This document shows positions 33,096 to 44,786 of a stretch of 64,000 nucleotides of DNA, piece by piece. The notes under the pieces are model-generated. The model saw only the letters and a program-made list of their open reading frames with translations, did not search any database and had not been told where the DNA came from. Source of the stretch: Carnegiea gigantea (Eukaryota; Streptophyta; Magnoliopsida; Caryophyllales; Cactaceae); the NCBI GenBank assembly GCA_029747015.1, contig JAKOGI010003151.1, positions 1 through 64,000 on the forward strand, in the 5' to 3' direction. Within the stretch, counting starts at the first letter, position 1. Each line of letters begins with the position of its first letter. Made by a program: the position numbers and the translations under genes.

Positions 33096-33482
33096 ATCGA
33101 ATTCTTGCGGAACAAATGTTTCATTGAGGGTACGCGGCCGCTGAGTTGCGCATAAAGCACGCCGGCTCCAAAGAGGTCGCAAGTCCGTAACTGACAACTC
33201 GGAAGAGGCGAGCTAAGCGTGCGTTACGGACGGTAGCTCGACCACCTTCATCGCCCGTGCATGCATGGGGTTTCGTCCGTGCGTTGCAGTAAAAAGGGGA
33301 CTCTGATGTGTTTTTCAGGGCCACGAGGCGTCCGTAGGGGAATTTCGGTAATTTCGACTGAACATAGGCGGATGGCCTGATTTGGATGCTTTTTCAACGT
33401 CCTGGTCAGTTCTTATCCGCTGGCCACAGCAAATGAAACGAGAAAGATCGGCGCTTCTAAGAAAGAAAAAAACAACGAAAAA

Positions 33483-33601
33483 GGGGGGCAACACGAGGAC
33501 TTCCCAGGAGGTCACCCATCCTAGCACTACTCTCGCCCAAGCACGCTTAACTGCGGAGTTCTGATGGGATCCGGTGCATCAGTGCTGGTATGATCGCACC
33601 C
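33483..33601 (-). rRNA. 5S rRNA: 5S rRNA, class A
   Basis: C115 in helix I, otherwise a typical A gene with TATA. Confidence 0.95.
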
Positions 33602-33987
33602 ATCGGAATCTGGCGGAACAAGTCTTTTATAGAGTGTACGTGGCTGCCGAGTCGCTCATAGATCGCGCCAAATCTAAAGAGTTCGCAAGTTCGTAACTGA
33701 CAGCTCGGAAGCGGCGAGCTAAGAGTGCGTTACGGACGGTAGCTCGACCGCCTTCATCGCCCCGTGCGAGCATTGGGTTTCGTCCGTGTGTTGCAGTAAA
33801 AAGGGGCCTCTAATGTGGTTTTCAGTGCCAGGAGGCGTCCGTGGAGGAATTTCGGTAATTTCGAGTGAACAAGGGCGGAAGGCCTGATTTGAAAGCTTTT
33901 TCCTCGCCCCGGTCAGTTCCCATCCGACGGCCGCAGCAAATGAAACGAGAAAGACCGGTGCTTTTAAGAAAAAAAAATAACGAAAAA

Positions 33988-34106
33988 GGGGTGCAACACG
34001 AGGACTTCCCAGGGGGTCACCCATCCTAGTACTACTCTCGCCCAAGCACGCTTAATTGCGCATTTCTGATGGGATCCGGTGCATTAGTGCTGGGATGATC
34101 GCACCC
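33988..34106 (-). rRNA. 5S rRNA: 5S rRNA, class B (clean copy)
   Basis: Matches the class B pattern without private changes that I could see. AATGAAA flank. Confidence 0.95.
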
Positions 34107-34494
34107 ATTGGATTCTTGCGGAACAAATGTTTCATTGAGGGTGAGCGGCCGTTGAGTTGTGCACACAGCACGCCAGCTCCGAAAAGATCGCAAGTTCGTA
34201 ACTGGCAGCCCGGAAGCGGCGAGCTAAGAGTGCTTTACGGACGGTAGCTCGACCACCCTCATCGCCCCGTGCATGCATGGGGTTTTGTCCGTGTGTTGTA
34301 TTAAAAAACGACCTCTGATGTGGTTTTCAGGGCCTATACGCGTCCGTAGGGGAATTTCGGTAATTTCAGGTGAACATGGGCGGAAGGCCTGACTTGGATG
34401 CTTTTTCCTCATCCTGGTTAGTTCTCATCCGACGGCCGCAGCAGATGAAACGAGAAAGATCGGCGCTTTTAGGGAGGAAAAAAACAACGAAAAG

Positions 34495-34613
34495 GGGGTG
34501 CAACACGAGGACTTCCCAGGAGGTCACCCATCCTAGTACTACTCTCGCCCAAGCACGCTTAACTGCGTAGTTCTGATGGGATCCGGTGCATCAGTGCTGG
34601 GATGATCGCACCC
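34495..34613 (-). rRNA. 5S rRNA: 5S rRNA, C with A-like 5' part
   Basis: C13 with G22 and an A-type ATCGG flank; position 46 differs from both classes. TATA present. Confidence 0.93.
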
Positions 34614-35001
34614 ATCGGAATCTGGCGGAACAAGTCTTTTATAGAGTGCACGCGGCTGCCGAGTCGCTCATACATCGCGCCAAATCTAAAGAGTACGCAA
34701 GTTCGTAACTGACAGCTCGGAAGCGGCGAGCTAAGAGTTCGTACGGATGGTAGCTCGACCGCCTTCATCGCCCCGCGCGAGCATTGGGTTTCGTCCGTGT
34801 GTTGCAGTAAAAAGGGGCCTCTAATGTGGTTTTCAGTGCCAGGAGGCGTCCGTGGAGGAATTTCGGTAATTTCGAGTGAACAAGGGCGGAAGGCCTGATT
34901 TGAAAGCTTTTTCCTCGCCCCGGCCAGTTCCCATCCGACGGGCCGCAGCAAATGAAACGAGAAAGACCGGTGCGTTTAAGAAAGAAAAAAACAACGAAAA
35001 A

Positions 35002-35120
35002 GGGGTGCAACACGAGGACTTCCCAGGGGGTCACCCATCCTAGTACTACTCTCGCCCAAGCACGCTTAATTTCGCATTTCTGATGGGATCCGGTGCATTA
35101 GTGCTGGGATGATCGCCCCC
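35002..35120 (-). rRNA. 5S rRNA: 5S rRNA, class B
   Basis: Changes at 49 and 4. AATGAAA flank. Confidence 0.94.
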
Positions 35121-35508
35121 ATTGGATTCTTGCGGAACAAATGTTTCATTGAGGGTGAGCGGCCGTTGAGTTGTGCATACAGCACGCCAGCTCCAAAGAG
35201 ATCGCAAGTTCGTAACTGGCAGCTCGGAATCGGCGAGCTAAGAGTGCGTTACGGACGGTAGCTCGACCACCCTCATCGCCCCGTGCATGCATGGGTTTTC
35301 GTCCGTGTGTTGTATTAAAAAACGACCTCTGATGTGGTTTTCAGGGCCTGGACGCGTCCGTAGGGGAATTTCGGTACTTTTAAGTGAACATGGGCGGAAG
35401 GCCTGACTTGGATGCTTTTTCCTCGTCCTGGTCAGTTCTCATCCGACGGCCGCAGTAGATGAAATGAGAAAGATCGGCGCTTTTAAGGAAGAAAAAAACA
35501 ACGAAAAG

Positions 35509-35627
35509 GGGGTGCAACACGAGGACTTCCCAGGAGGTCACCCATCCTAGTACTACTCTCGCCCAAGCACGCTTAACTGCGCAGTTTTGATGGGATCCGG
35601 TGCATCAGTGCTGGTATGATCGCACCC
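35509..35627 (-). rRNA. 5S rRNA: 5S rRNA, C with A-like 5' part
   Basis: G46 of class C, then G22 and A13 of class A, then a C-type TATA flank: a short conversion tract inside the gene. Confidence 0.93.
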
Positions 35628-36015
35628 ATTAGAGCCTGGCGGAACAAATCTTTTATAGAGTGCACGCGCCTGCCGAGTCGCTCATACATCGCGCCAAATC
35701 TAAAGACTTCGCAAGTTCGAAACTGACAGCTCGGAAGCGGCGAGCTAAGAGTGCGTTACGGACGGTACCTCGACCGCCTTCATCCCCCCGTGCGAGCATT
35801 GGGTTTCGTCCGTGTGTTGCAGTAAAAAGGGGCCTCTAATGTGGTTTTCAGTGCCAGGAGTCGTCCGTGGAGGAATTTCGGTAATTTCGAGTGAACAAGG
35901 GCGGAAGGCCTGATTTGAAGGCTTTTTCCTCGTCCCGGTCAGTTCCCATCCGACGGCCGCAGCAAATGAAACGCGAAAGACCGGTGCTTTTAACAAAGAA
36001 AAAAATAACGAAAAA

Positions 36016-36123
36016 GGGGTGCAACACGAGGACTTCCCAGGGGGTCACCCATCCTAGTACTACTCTCGCCCAAGCACGCTTTCTGATGGGATCCCGTGCA
36101 TTAGTGCTGGAATGATCACACCC
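36016..36123 (-). pseudogene. 5S rRNA pseudogene, class B, 11-nt internal deletion
   Basis: Bases about +43 to +53 are missing (plus-strand ACGCTTTCTGATG), removing the 3' strand of helix III and the first bases of box A. 108 nt. The rest of the gene is normal and the surroundings are not indel-rich, so a true deletion is likely. Confidence 0.88.
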
Positions 36124-36511
36124 ATTGGATTCTTACGGAACAAATGTTTCATTGAGGGTGAGCGGCCGTTGAGTTGTGCATACAGCACGCCTGCTCCAAA
36201 GAGATCGCATATTCGTAACTGGCAGCTCGGAAGTGGCGAGTTAAGAGTGCGTTACGGACGGTAGCTCGACCACCCTCATCGCCCCGTGCATGCATGGGGT
36301 TTCGTCCGTGTGTTGTATTAAAAAACGACCTCTGATGTGGTTTTCAGGGCCTGGACGCGTCCGTAGGGGGATTTCGGTAATTTCAAGTGAACATGGGCGG
36401 AAGGCCTGACTTGGATGGTTTTTCCTCGTCCTGGTCAGTTCTCATCCGACGGCCGCAGCAGATGAAACGAGAAAGATCGGCACTTTTAAGGAAGAAACAA
36501 ACAACGAAAAG

Positions 36512-36630
36512 GGCGTGCAACAAGAGGACTTCCCAGGAGGTCACCCATCCTAGTACTACTCTCGCCCAAGCACGCTTAACTGCGCAGTTCTGATGGAATC
36601 CGGTGCATTAATGCTGGGATGATCGCACCC
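36512..36630 (-). rRNA. 5S rRNA: 5S rRNA, class C
   Basis: TATA flank; a G replaces one base of the 3' CCCC end; change at 35. Confidence 0.93.
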
Positions 36631-37018
36631 ATTAGAATCTGGCGGAACAAATCTTTTATAGAGTGCACGCGCCTGCCGAGTCGCTTATACATCGCGCCAA
36701 ATCTAAAGAGTTCGCAAGTTCGTAACTAACAGCTCGGAAGCGGCGAGCTAAGTGTTCGTTACGGACGGCAGCTCGACCGCCTTCATCGCCCCGTGCGAGC
36801 GTTGGGTTTCGTCCGTGTGTTGCAGTAAAAAGGGGCCTCTAATGTGGTTTTCAGTGCCAAGCGGCGTCCGTAAAGGAATTTCGGTAATTTCGATTGAACA
36901 AGGACGGAAGGCCTGATTTGGAAGCTTTTTCCTCGTCCTGGTCAGTCCTCATCCGGCGGCCGCAGCAAAATGAAACGAGAAAGATCGGTGGTTTTGAGAA
37001 AGAAAAAACAACGAAAAA

Positions 37019-37137
37019 GGGGTGCAACACGAGGACTTCCCAAGAGGTCACCCATCCCAGTACTACTCTCGCCCAAGCACGCTTAACTGCTGAGTTCTGA
37101 TGGGATCCGGTGCATTAGTGCTGGTATGATCGCACCC
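37019..37137 (-). rRNA. 5S rRNA: 5S rRNA, class D
   Basis: G80; changes at 94 and 47. Upstream box AAGGAAA. Confidence 0.94.
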
Positions 37138-37525
37138 ATCGAATTCTTGCGGAACAAATGTTTCCTTGAGGGTACGCGGCCGCTGAGTTGCCCAAAAAGC
37201 ACGCCCGCTCCAAAGAGGTCGGAAGTTCGTAACTGACAACTCGGAAGAGGCGAGCTACGCGTGCGTTACGGACGGTAGCTCGACCACCGTCATCGCCCCG
37301 TGCATGCATGGGGTTTCGTAAGTGCGTTGCAGTAAAAAGGGGCCTCTTATGTGTTTTTCAAGGCCACGAGGCGTCCGTAGGGGAATTTCGGTAATTTCGA
37401 CTGAACATAGGCAGATGGCCTGATTTGGATGCGTTTTCCACATCCTGGTCAGTTCTTATCCGCTGGCCACAGCAAATGAAACGAGAAAGATCGGCGCTTC
37501 TAAGAAAGAAAAAAACAACGAAAAA

Positions 37526-37644
37526 GGGTTGCAACACGAGGACTTCCCAGGAGGTCGCCCATCCTAGCACTACTCTCGCCCAAGCACGCTTAACTGCGGA
37601 GTTCTGATGGGATCCGGTGCATCAGTGCTGGTATGATCGCACCC
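37526..37644 (-). rRNA. 5S rRNA: 5S rRNA, class A
   Basis: TATA present. Change at 116 in helix I and at 88 in box C. Confidence 0.94.
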
Positions 37645-38032
37645 ATCGGAATCTGGCGGAACAAGTGTTTTATAGAGTGTACGCGGCTGCCGAGTCGCTC
37701 ATAGATCGCGCCAAATCTAAAGAGTTCGCAAGTTCGTAACTAACAGCTCGGAAGCGGCGAGCTAAGAGTTCGTTACGGACGGTAGCTCGACCGCCTTCAT
37801 CGCCCCGTGCGAGCATTGGGTTTCGTCCGTGTGTTGGAGTAAAAAGGGGCCTCTAATGTGGTTTTCAGTGCCAGGAGGCGTCCGTGGAGGAATTTCGGTA
37901 ATTTCGAGTGAACAAGGGCAGAAGGCCTGATTTGAAAGCTTTTTCCTCGTCCCGGTCAGTTCCCATCCGACGGCCGCAGCAAATGAAACGAGAAAGACCG
38001 GTGCTTTTAAGAAAGAAAAAAATAACGAAAAA

Positions 38033-38150
38033 AGGGTGCAACACGAGGACTTCCCAGGGGTCACCCATCCTAGTACTACTCTCGCCCAAGCACGCTTAAT
38101 TGCGCATTTCTGATGGGATCCGCTGCATTAGTGCTGGAATGATCGCACCC
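38033..38150 (-). rRNA. 5S rRNA: 5S rRNA, class B, 118 nt
   Basis: One C lost from the box C run at 91-95, so the class B C93 string is shorter. Last base changed. AATGAAA flank. Confidence 0.91.
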
Positions 38151-38538
38151 ATTGGATTCTTGCGGAACAAATGTTTCATTGAGGGTGAGCGGCCATTGAG
38201 TTGTGCATACAGCACGCCAGCTCCAAAGAGATCGCAAGTTCGTAACTGGCAGCTCGGAAGCGGCGAGCTAAGAGTGCGTTACGGACGGCAGCTCGACCAC
38301 CCTCACCGCCCCGTGCATGCATGGGGTTTCGTCCGTGTGTTGTATTAAAAAACGACCTCTGGTGTGGTTTTCAGGGCCTGGACGCGTCCGTAGGGGAATT
38401 TCGGTAATTCCAAGTGAACATGGGCGGAAGGCCTGACTTGGATGCTTTTTCCTCGTCCTGGTCAGTTCTCATCCGACGGCCGCAGCAGATGAAACGAGAA
38501 AGATCGGCGCTTTTAAGGAAGAAAAAAACAACGAAAAG

Positions 38539-38657
38539 CGGGTGCAATACGAGGACTTCCCAGGAGGTCAGCCATTCTAGTACTACTCTCGCCCAAGCAC
38601 GCTTAATTGCGCATTTCTGATGGGATCCGGTGCATTAGTGCTGGGCTGATCGCACCC
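38539..38657 (-). rRNA. 5S rRNA: 5S rRNA, C/B chimera
   Basis: C terminator side, B 5' half and AATGAAA flank; changes at 118, 87, 82 and 13. Confidence 0.92.
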
Positions 38658-39045
38658 ATTGGATTCTTGCGGAACAAAGGTTTCATTGAGGGTGAGCGGC
38701 CGCTGTGTTGTGCATACAGCACGCCAGCTCCAAGGAGATCGCAAGTTCGTAACTGGCAGATCGGAAGCGGCGAGCTAAGAGTGCGTTACGGACGGTAGCT
38801 CGACCACCCTCATCGCCCCGTGCATGCATGGGGTTTCGTCCGAGTGTTGTATTAAAAAACGACCTCTGATGTGATTTTCTGGGCCTGGACGCGTCCGTAG
38901 GGGAATTTCGGTAATTTCAAGCGAACATGGGCGGAAGGCCTGACTTGGATGCTTTTTCCTCGTCCTGGTCAGTTCTCATCCGACGGCCGCAGCAGATGAA
39001 ACGGGAAAGATCGACGCTTTTAAGGAAGAAAAAAACAATGAAAAG

Positions 39046-39164
39046 GGCGTGCAACACGAGGACTTCCCAGGAGGTCACCCATCCTAGTACTACTCTCGCC
39101 CAAGCACGCTTAACTGCGCAGTTCTGATGGGATCCGGTGCATTAATGCTGGGATGATCGCACCC
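39046..39164 (-). rRNA. 5S rRNA: 5S rRNA, class C
   Basis: TATA flank; G in the terminal CCCC. Second C in a row, a break in the tetramer order. Confidence 0.94.
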
Positions 39165-39316
39165 GTCAGAATCTGGCGGAGCAAATCTTTTATAGAGTGC
39201 ACGCGGCTGCCGAGTCGCTCATACATCGCGCCAAAGAGATCGCAAGTTCGTAACTGGCGGCTCGGAAGTGGCCAGCTAAGAGTGCGTTACGGACGGTAGG
39301 TCGACCACCTTCATCG

Positions 39317-39334
39317 CCCCATGCATGCATGGGG
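39317..39334. repeat. Spacer palindrome, perfect 18 bp
   Basis: CCCCATGCATGCATGGGG is its own reverse complement. The usual B and D form has G for A at the fifth base, leaving one mismatched pair. A second perfect copy lies at 55691-55708. Confidence 0.7.
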
Positions 39335-39546
39335 TTTCGTCCGTGCGTTGTAGTAAAAAGGGGCATCTGATGTGTTCTCCAGGGCCACAAGGCGTCCGTA
39401 GGGGAATTTCGGTAATTTCCACTGAACATAGGCAGATGGCCTGATTTGGATGCTTTTTCAACGTCCAGGTCAGTTCTTATCCGCTGGCCACAGCAAATGA
39501 AACGAGAAAGGTCGGCGCTTCTAAGAAAGAAAAAAACAACGAAAAA

Positions 39547-39665
39547 GGGGTGCAACACGAGGACTTCCCAGGAGGTCACCCATCCTAGCACTGCTCTCGC
39601 CCAAGCACGCTTAACTGCGAAGTTCTGATGGGATCCGGTGCATCAGTGCTGGTATGATCGCGCCC
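39547..39665 (-). rRNA. 5S rRNA: 5S rRNA, class A
   Basis: TATA present; changes at 74 and 46. Confidence 0.94.
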
Positions 39666-40238
39666 ATCGGAATCTGGCGGAACAAGTCTTTTATAGAGTG
39701 TACGCGGCTGCCGAGTCGCTCATAGATCGCGCCAAATCTAAAGAGTTCGCAAGTTTGTAACTGACAGCTCGGAAGCGGCGAGCTAAGAGTGCGTTACGGA
39801 CGGTAGCTCGACCGACTTCATCGCCCCGTGCGAGCATTGGGTTTCGTCCGTGTGTTGCAGTAAAAGGGGGCCTCTAATGTGGTTTTCAGTACCAGGCGGC
39901 GTCCGTAAAGGAATTTCGGTAATTTCGATTGAACAAGGACGGAAGGCCTGATTTGGATGCCTTTTCCACGTCCTGTCAGTCCGCATCCGGCGGCCGCAGC
40001 AAATGAAACGAGAAAGATCGGTGGTTTTGAGAAAGAAAAAACAACAAAAAAGGGGCCTCTAATGTGGTTTTCAGTGCCACGAGGCGTCCGTGGAGGAATT
40101 TCGGTAATTTCGAGTGAACAAGGGCGGAAGGCCTGGTTTGAAAGCTTTTTCCTCGTCCCGGTCAGTTCCCATCCGACTGCCGCAGCAAATGAAACGAGAA
40201 AGACCGGTGCTTTTAAGAAAGAAAAAAATAACGAAAAA
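39666..40238. other. Gene-less double spacer (5S gene deleted near 40050)
   Basis: A D-type 3' flank reaches AACAAAAAAGGGG (40042-40055), where a gene should begin, but continues as CCTCTAATG of spacer. The word AAAAAGGGG occurs both at the gene's 3' border and inside the A and C spacers, a plausible recombination point. Neighbouring genes are 692 bp apart, about 321 bp short of two units. Confidence 0.9.
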
Positions 40239-40356
40239 GGGGTGCAACACGATGACTTCCCAGGGGGTCACCCATCCTAGTACTACTCTCGCCCAAGCAC
40301 GCTTAATTGCGCATTTCTGATGGGATCCGGTGCATTAGTGCTGGATGATCGCACCC
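40239..40356 (-). rRNA. 5S rRNA: 5S rRNA, class B, 118 nt
   Basis: One C lost at 13-15, as in 31944; change at 105. AATGAAA flank that becomes A/C-like spacer further up. Confidence 0.91.
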
Positions 40357-40744
40357 ATTGGATTCTTGCGGAACAAATGTTTCATTGAGGGTGAGCGGCC
40401 GTTGAGTTGTGCATACAGCACGCCAGCTCCAAAGAGTTCGCAAGTTCGTAACTGACAGCTCGGAAGCGACGAGCTAAGAGTTCGTTACGGACGGTAGCTC
40501 GACCGCCTTCATCGCCCCGTGCGAGCACGGGGTTTCGTCCGTGTGTTGCAGTAAAAAGAGGGCCTCTAATGTGGTTATCAGTGCCAGGCGGCGTCCATAA
40601 AGGAATTTCGGTAATTTCGATTGAACAAGGACGGAAGGCCTGATTTGGAAGCTTTTTCCTCGTCCTGGTCGGTCCTCATCCGGCGGCCGCAGCAAATGAA
40701 ACGAGAAAGATCGGTGGTTTTGAGAAAGAAAAAACAACGAAAAA

Positions 40745-40863
40745 GTGGTGCAACACGAGGACTTCCCAGGAGGTCACCCATCCCAGTACTACTCTCGCCC
40801 CAGCGCGCTTAACTGCGGAGTTCTGATGGGATCCGGTGCATTAGTGCTGGTATGATCGCACCC
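40745..40863 (-). rRNA. 5S rRNA: 5S rRNA, class D
   Basis: G80; changes at 118, 63 and 59. Non-TATA flank. Confidence 0.93.
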
Positions 40864-41251
40864 ATCGAATTCTTGCGGAACAAATGTTTCATTGAGGGTA
40901 CGCGGCCGCTGAGTTGCACATAAAGCACGCCGGCTCCAAAGAGGTCGCAAGTTCGTAACTGACAACTCGGAAGAGGCGAGCTAAGCGTGCGTTGCGGACG
41001 GTAGCTCGACCACTTTCATCGCCCCGTGCATGCATGGGGTTTCGTCCGTGCGTTGCAGTAAAAAGGGGCCTCTGATGTGTTTTTCAGGGCCACGAGGCGT
41101 CCGTAGTGGAATTTCGGTAATTTCGACTGAACATAGGCGGATGGCCTGATTTGGATGCTTTTTCCACGTCCTGGTCAGTTCTTATCCGCTGGCCGCAGCA
41201 AATGAAACGAGAAAGGTCGGCGCTTCTAACAAAGAAAAAAACAACGAAAAA

Positions 41252-41369
41252 GGGTGCTACACGAGGACTTCCCAGGAGGTCACCCATCCTAGCACTACTC
41301 TCTCCCAAGCACGCTTAACTGCGGAGTTCTGATGGGATCCGGTGCATCAGTGCTGGTATGATCGCACCC
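41252..41369 (-). rRNA. 5S rRNA: 5S rRNA, class A, 118 nt, TATA mutated
   Basis: One C lost at the 3' end. Upstream box CATAAAA; intermediate-element change. Confidence 0.91.
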
Positions 41370-41765
41370 ATCGGAATCTGGCCGAACAAGTCTTTTATGG
41401 AGTGTACGCGGCTGCCGAGTCGCTCATAGATCGCGCCAAATCTAAAGAGTTCGCAAGTTCGTAACTGACAGCTCGGAAGCGACGAGCTAAGAGTGCGTTA
41501 CGGACTGCAGCTCGACCGCCTTCATCGCCCCGTGCGAGGCATTGGGTTAGTCCGTGTGTTGCAGTACCAAAAAAGGGGCATATAATGTGTTTTCAGTGCC
41601 ACGCAGGCTTCCGTGGAGAAATTTCGGGTTAATTCGAGTGAACAAGGGCGGGAAGGCCTGATTTGAAAGCCTTTTCCTCGTCGCGGTCAGTTCCCATCCG
41701 ATGCCGCCAGCAAATGAAACGAGAAAGGACCGGGCTTCTAAGAAAGAAAAAAATTAACGAAAAAA

Positions 41766-41892
41766 GGGGTGCCAACACTGAGGACTTCCCAGGGGGGGTG
41801 AACCCATCCTAGTACTACCTCTCGCCCAAAGCACGCCTTAAGTGCGCATTTCTGATGGGATCCGGTGCATTAGTGCTCGGATGATCGCACCC
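41766..41892 (-). rRNA. 5S rRNA: 5S rRNA, class B, 127 nt with many insertions
   Basis: At least eight single-base or short insertions are spread over box C, the intermediate element and box A. The surrounding 41540-41850 is equally indel-rich; either a decayed copy or poor consensus. Confidence 0.78.
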
Positions 41893-42280
41893 ATTGGATT
41901 CTTGCGGAACCAATGTTTCATTGAGGGTGAGCGGCCGTTGAGTTGTGCATACAGCCCGCCAGCTCCAAAGAGATCGCAAGTTCGTAACTGGCAGCTCGGA
42001 AGCGGCGAGCTAAGAGTGCGTTACGCACGGTAGCTCGACCACCCTCATCGCCTCGTGCATACATGGGGTTTCGTCCGTGTGTTGTATTAAAAAACGACGT
42101 CTGATGTGGTTTTCAGGGCCCGGACGCGGCCGTAGGGGAATTTCGGTAATTTCAAGTGAACATGGGCGGAAGGCCTGACTTGGATGCTTTTTCCTCGTCC
42201 TGGTCAGTGCTCATCCGACGGCCGCAGCAGATGAAACGAGAAAGATCGGCGCTTTTAAGGAAGAAAAAAACAACGAAAAG

Positions 42281-42399
42281 GGGGTGCACCACGAGGACTT
42301 CCCAGGAGGTCACCCATCCTAGTACTACTCTCGCCCAAGCACGCTTAACAGCGCAGTTCTGATGGGATCCGGTGCATTAATGCTGGGATGATCGCACCC
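42281..42399 (-). rRNA. 5S rRNA: 5S rRNA, class C
   Basis: TATA flank; changes at 111 and 50. Confidence 0.94.
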
Positions 42400-42786
42400 A
42401 TTTGAATCTGGCGGAACAAATCTTTTATAGAGTGCACGCGGCTGCCGAGTCGCTCATACATCGCGCCAAATCTAAAGAGTTCGCAAGTTCGTAACTGACA
42501 GCTCGGAAGCGGCAAGCTAAGAGTTCGTTACGGACGGTAGCTCGACCGCCTTCATCGCCCCGTGCGAGCATTGGGTTTCGTCCGTGTGTTGCAGTAAAAA
42601 GGGTCCTCTAATGTGGTTTTCAGCGCCAGGCGGTGTCCGTAAAGGAATTTCGGTAATTTCGATTGAACAAGGACGGAAGGCCTGATTTGGAAGCTTTTTC
42701 CTCGTCCTGGTCGGTCCTCATCCGGCAGCCGCAGCAAATGAAACGAGAAAGATCGGTGGTTTTGAGAAAGAAAAAACAACAAAAAA

Positions 42787-42905
42787 GGGGTGCAACACGA
42801 GGACCTCCCAGGAGGTCACCCATCCTAGTACTACTCTCGCCCAAGCACGCTTAACTGCGGAGTTCTGATGGGATTCGGTGCATTAGTGCTGGTATGATCG
42901 CGCCC
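42787..42905 (-). rRNA. 5S rRNA: 5S rRNA, class D with A80
   Basis: D flanks but the usual A80, so close to the standard 5S sequence; change at 101; BamHI site lost. Non-TATA flank. Confidence 0.94.
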
Positions 42906-43277
42906 ATCGAATTCTTGTGGAACAAATGTTTCATTGAGGATACGCGGCCGCTGAGTTGCGCATAAAGCACGCCGACTCCAAAGAGGTCGCAAGTTCGTAA
43001 CTGACAACTCGGAAGAGGCGAGCTAAGCGTGCGTTACGGACGGTAGCTCGGCCACCTTCATCGCCCGTGCATGCATGGGGTTTCGTCCGTGCGTTGCAGT
43101 AAAAAGGGGCCTCTGATGTGCCTTTCAGGACCACGAGGTTCGGTAATTTCGACTGAACATAGGCAGATGACCTGATTTGGGTGCTTTTTCCACGTCCTGG
43201 TCAGTTCTGATCCGCTGGCCACAGCAAATGAAACGAGAAAGATCGGCGCTTCTAAGAAAGAAAAAAACAACGAAAAA

Positions 43278-43396
43278 GGGGTGCAACACAAGGACTTCCG
43301 AGGAGGTCACCCATCCTAGCACTACTCTCGCCCAAGCACGCTTAGCTGCGGAGTTCTAATGGGATCTGGTGCATCAGTGCTGGTCTGATCGCACCC
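43278..43396 (-). rRNA. 5S rRNA: 5S rRNA, class A
   Basis: TATA present. Changes at 107, 96, 52, 40, 30 and 12. Its 3' spacer lacks about 16 bp near 43138. Confidence 0.92.
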
Positions 43397-43783
43397 ATCG
43401 GAATCTGGCAGAACAAGTCTTTTATAGAGTGCACGCGGCTGCGGAGTCACTCATACATTGCGCCAAATCTAAAGAGTTTGCAAGTTCGTAACTGATAGCT
43501 CGGAAGCGGCGAGCTAAGAGTTCGTTACGGACGGTAGCTCGACCGCCTTCATCGCCCCGTGCGAGCACGGGGTTTCAGCCGTGTGATGCAGTAAAAAGGG
43601 GCCTCTAATGTGGTTTTCAGTGCCAGGCGGCGTCCATAATGGAATTTCGGTAATTTCGACTGAACAAGGAGGGAAGGCCTGATTTGGAAGCTTTTTCCTC
43701 GTCCTGGTCAGTCCTCATCCGGCGGCCGCAGCAAATGAAACGAGAAAGATCAGTGGTTTTGAGAAAGAAAAAACAACGAAAAA

Positions 43784-43902
43784 GGGGTGCAATACGAGGA
43801 CTTCCCAGGAGGTCACCCATCCCAGTACTACTCTCGCCCAAGCACGCTTAACTGCGGAGTTCTGATGGGAACCGGTGCATTAGTGCTGGTATGATCGCGC
43901 CC
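43784..43902 (-). rRNA. 5S rRNA: 5S rRNA, class D
   Basis: G80; BamHI site lost through GGAACC; change at 110. Non-TATA flank. Confidence 0.93.
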
Positions 43903-44290
43903 ATCGAATTCTTGCGGAACAAATGATTCATTGAGGGTACGCGGCCGCTGAGTTGCGCATAAAGCACGCCGGCTCCAAAGAGGTCGCAAGGTCGTAACTG
44001 ACAACTCGGAAGAGGCGAGCTAAGCGTGCGTTGCGGACGGGAGCTCGACCACCTTCATCGCCCCGTGCATGCATGGGGTTTCGTCCGTGCGTTGCAGTAA
44101 AAAGTGGCCTCTGATGTGTTTTTCAGGGCCACGAGGCGGCCGTTGGGGAATTTCGGTAATTTCGACTGAACACAGGCGGATGGCCTGATTTGGATGCTTT
44201 TTCCACGTCCTGGTCAGTTCTTATCCGTTGGCCGCAGCAAATGAGACGAGAAAGGTCGGCGCTTCTAAGAAAGAAAAAAACAACGAAAAA

Positions 44291-44399
44291 GGGATGACTT
44301 CCCAGGAGGTCACCCATCCTAGCACTACTCTCTCCCTAGCACGCTTAACTGCGGAGTTCTGATGGGATCCGGTGCATCAGTGCTGGTATGATCGCACCC
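44291..44399 (-). pseudogene. 5S rRNA pseudogene, class A, 3' end deleted
   Basis: About ten bases near the 3' end (the 3' strand of helix I, TCGTGTTGCAC) are missing: the plus strand reads AAAAAGGGATGACTTCCC. TATA and internal promoter are intact, so it could be transcribed, but the RNA could not close helix I. Confidence 0.87.
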
Positions 44400-44786
44400 A
44401 TCGGAATCTGGCGGAACAAGTCTTTTATAAAGTGTACGCGACTGCCGAGTCGCTCATAGATCGCGGCAAATCTAAAGAGTTCGCAAGTTCGTAACTGACA
44501 GCTCGGAAGCGGCGAACTAAGAGTGCGTTACGGACGGTAGCTCGACCGCCTTCATCGCCCCGTGCGAGCATTGGGTTTCGCCCGTGTGTTGCAGTAAAAA
44601 GGTGCCTCTAATGTGGTTTTCAGTCCCAGGAGGCGTCCGTGGAGGAATTTCGGAAATTTCGAGTGAACAAGGGCGGAAGGCCTGATTTGAACGCTTTTTC
44701 CTCGCCCCGGTCAGTTCCCATCCGACGGCCGCAGTAAATGAAACGGGAAAGACCGGTGCTTTTAAGAAAGAAAAAATAACGAAAAA

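Noticed and set aside
39317..39334. ATGCATGCAT as a microsatellite or a B3-type RY element.
   Set aside because: CATGCATG does match the RY motif, but it recurs in every B and D spacer of a pol III array, so the palindrome is a more economical description.
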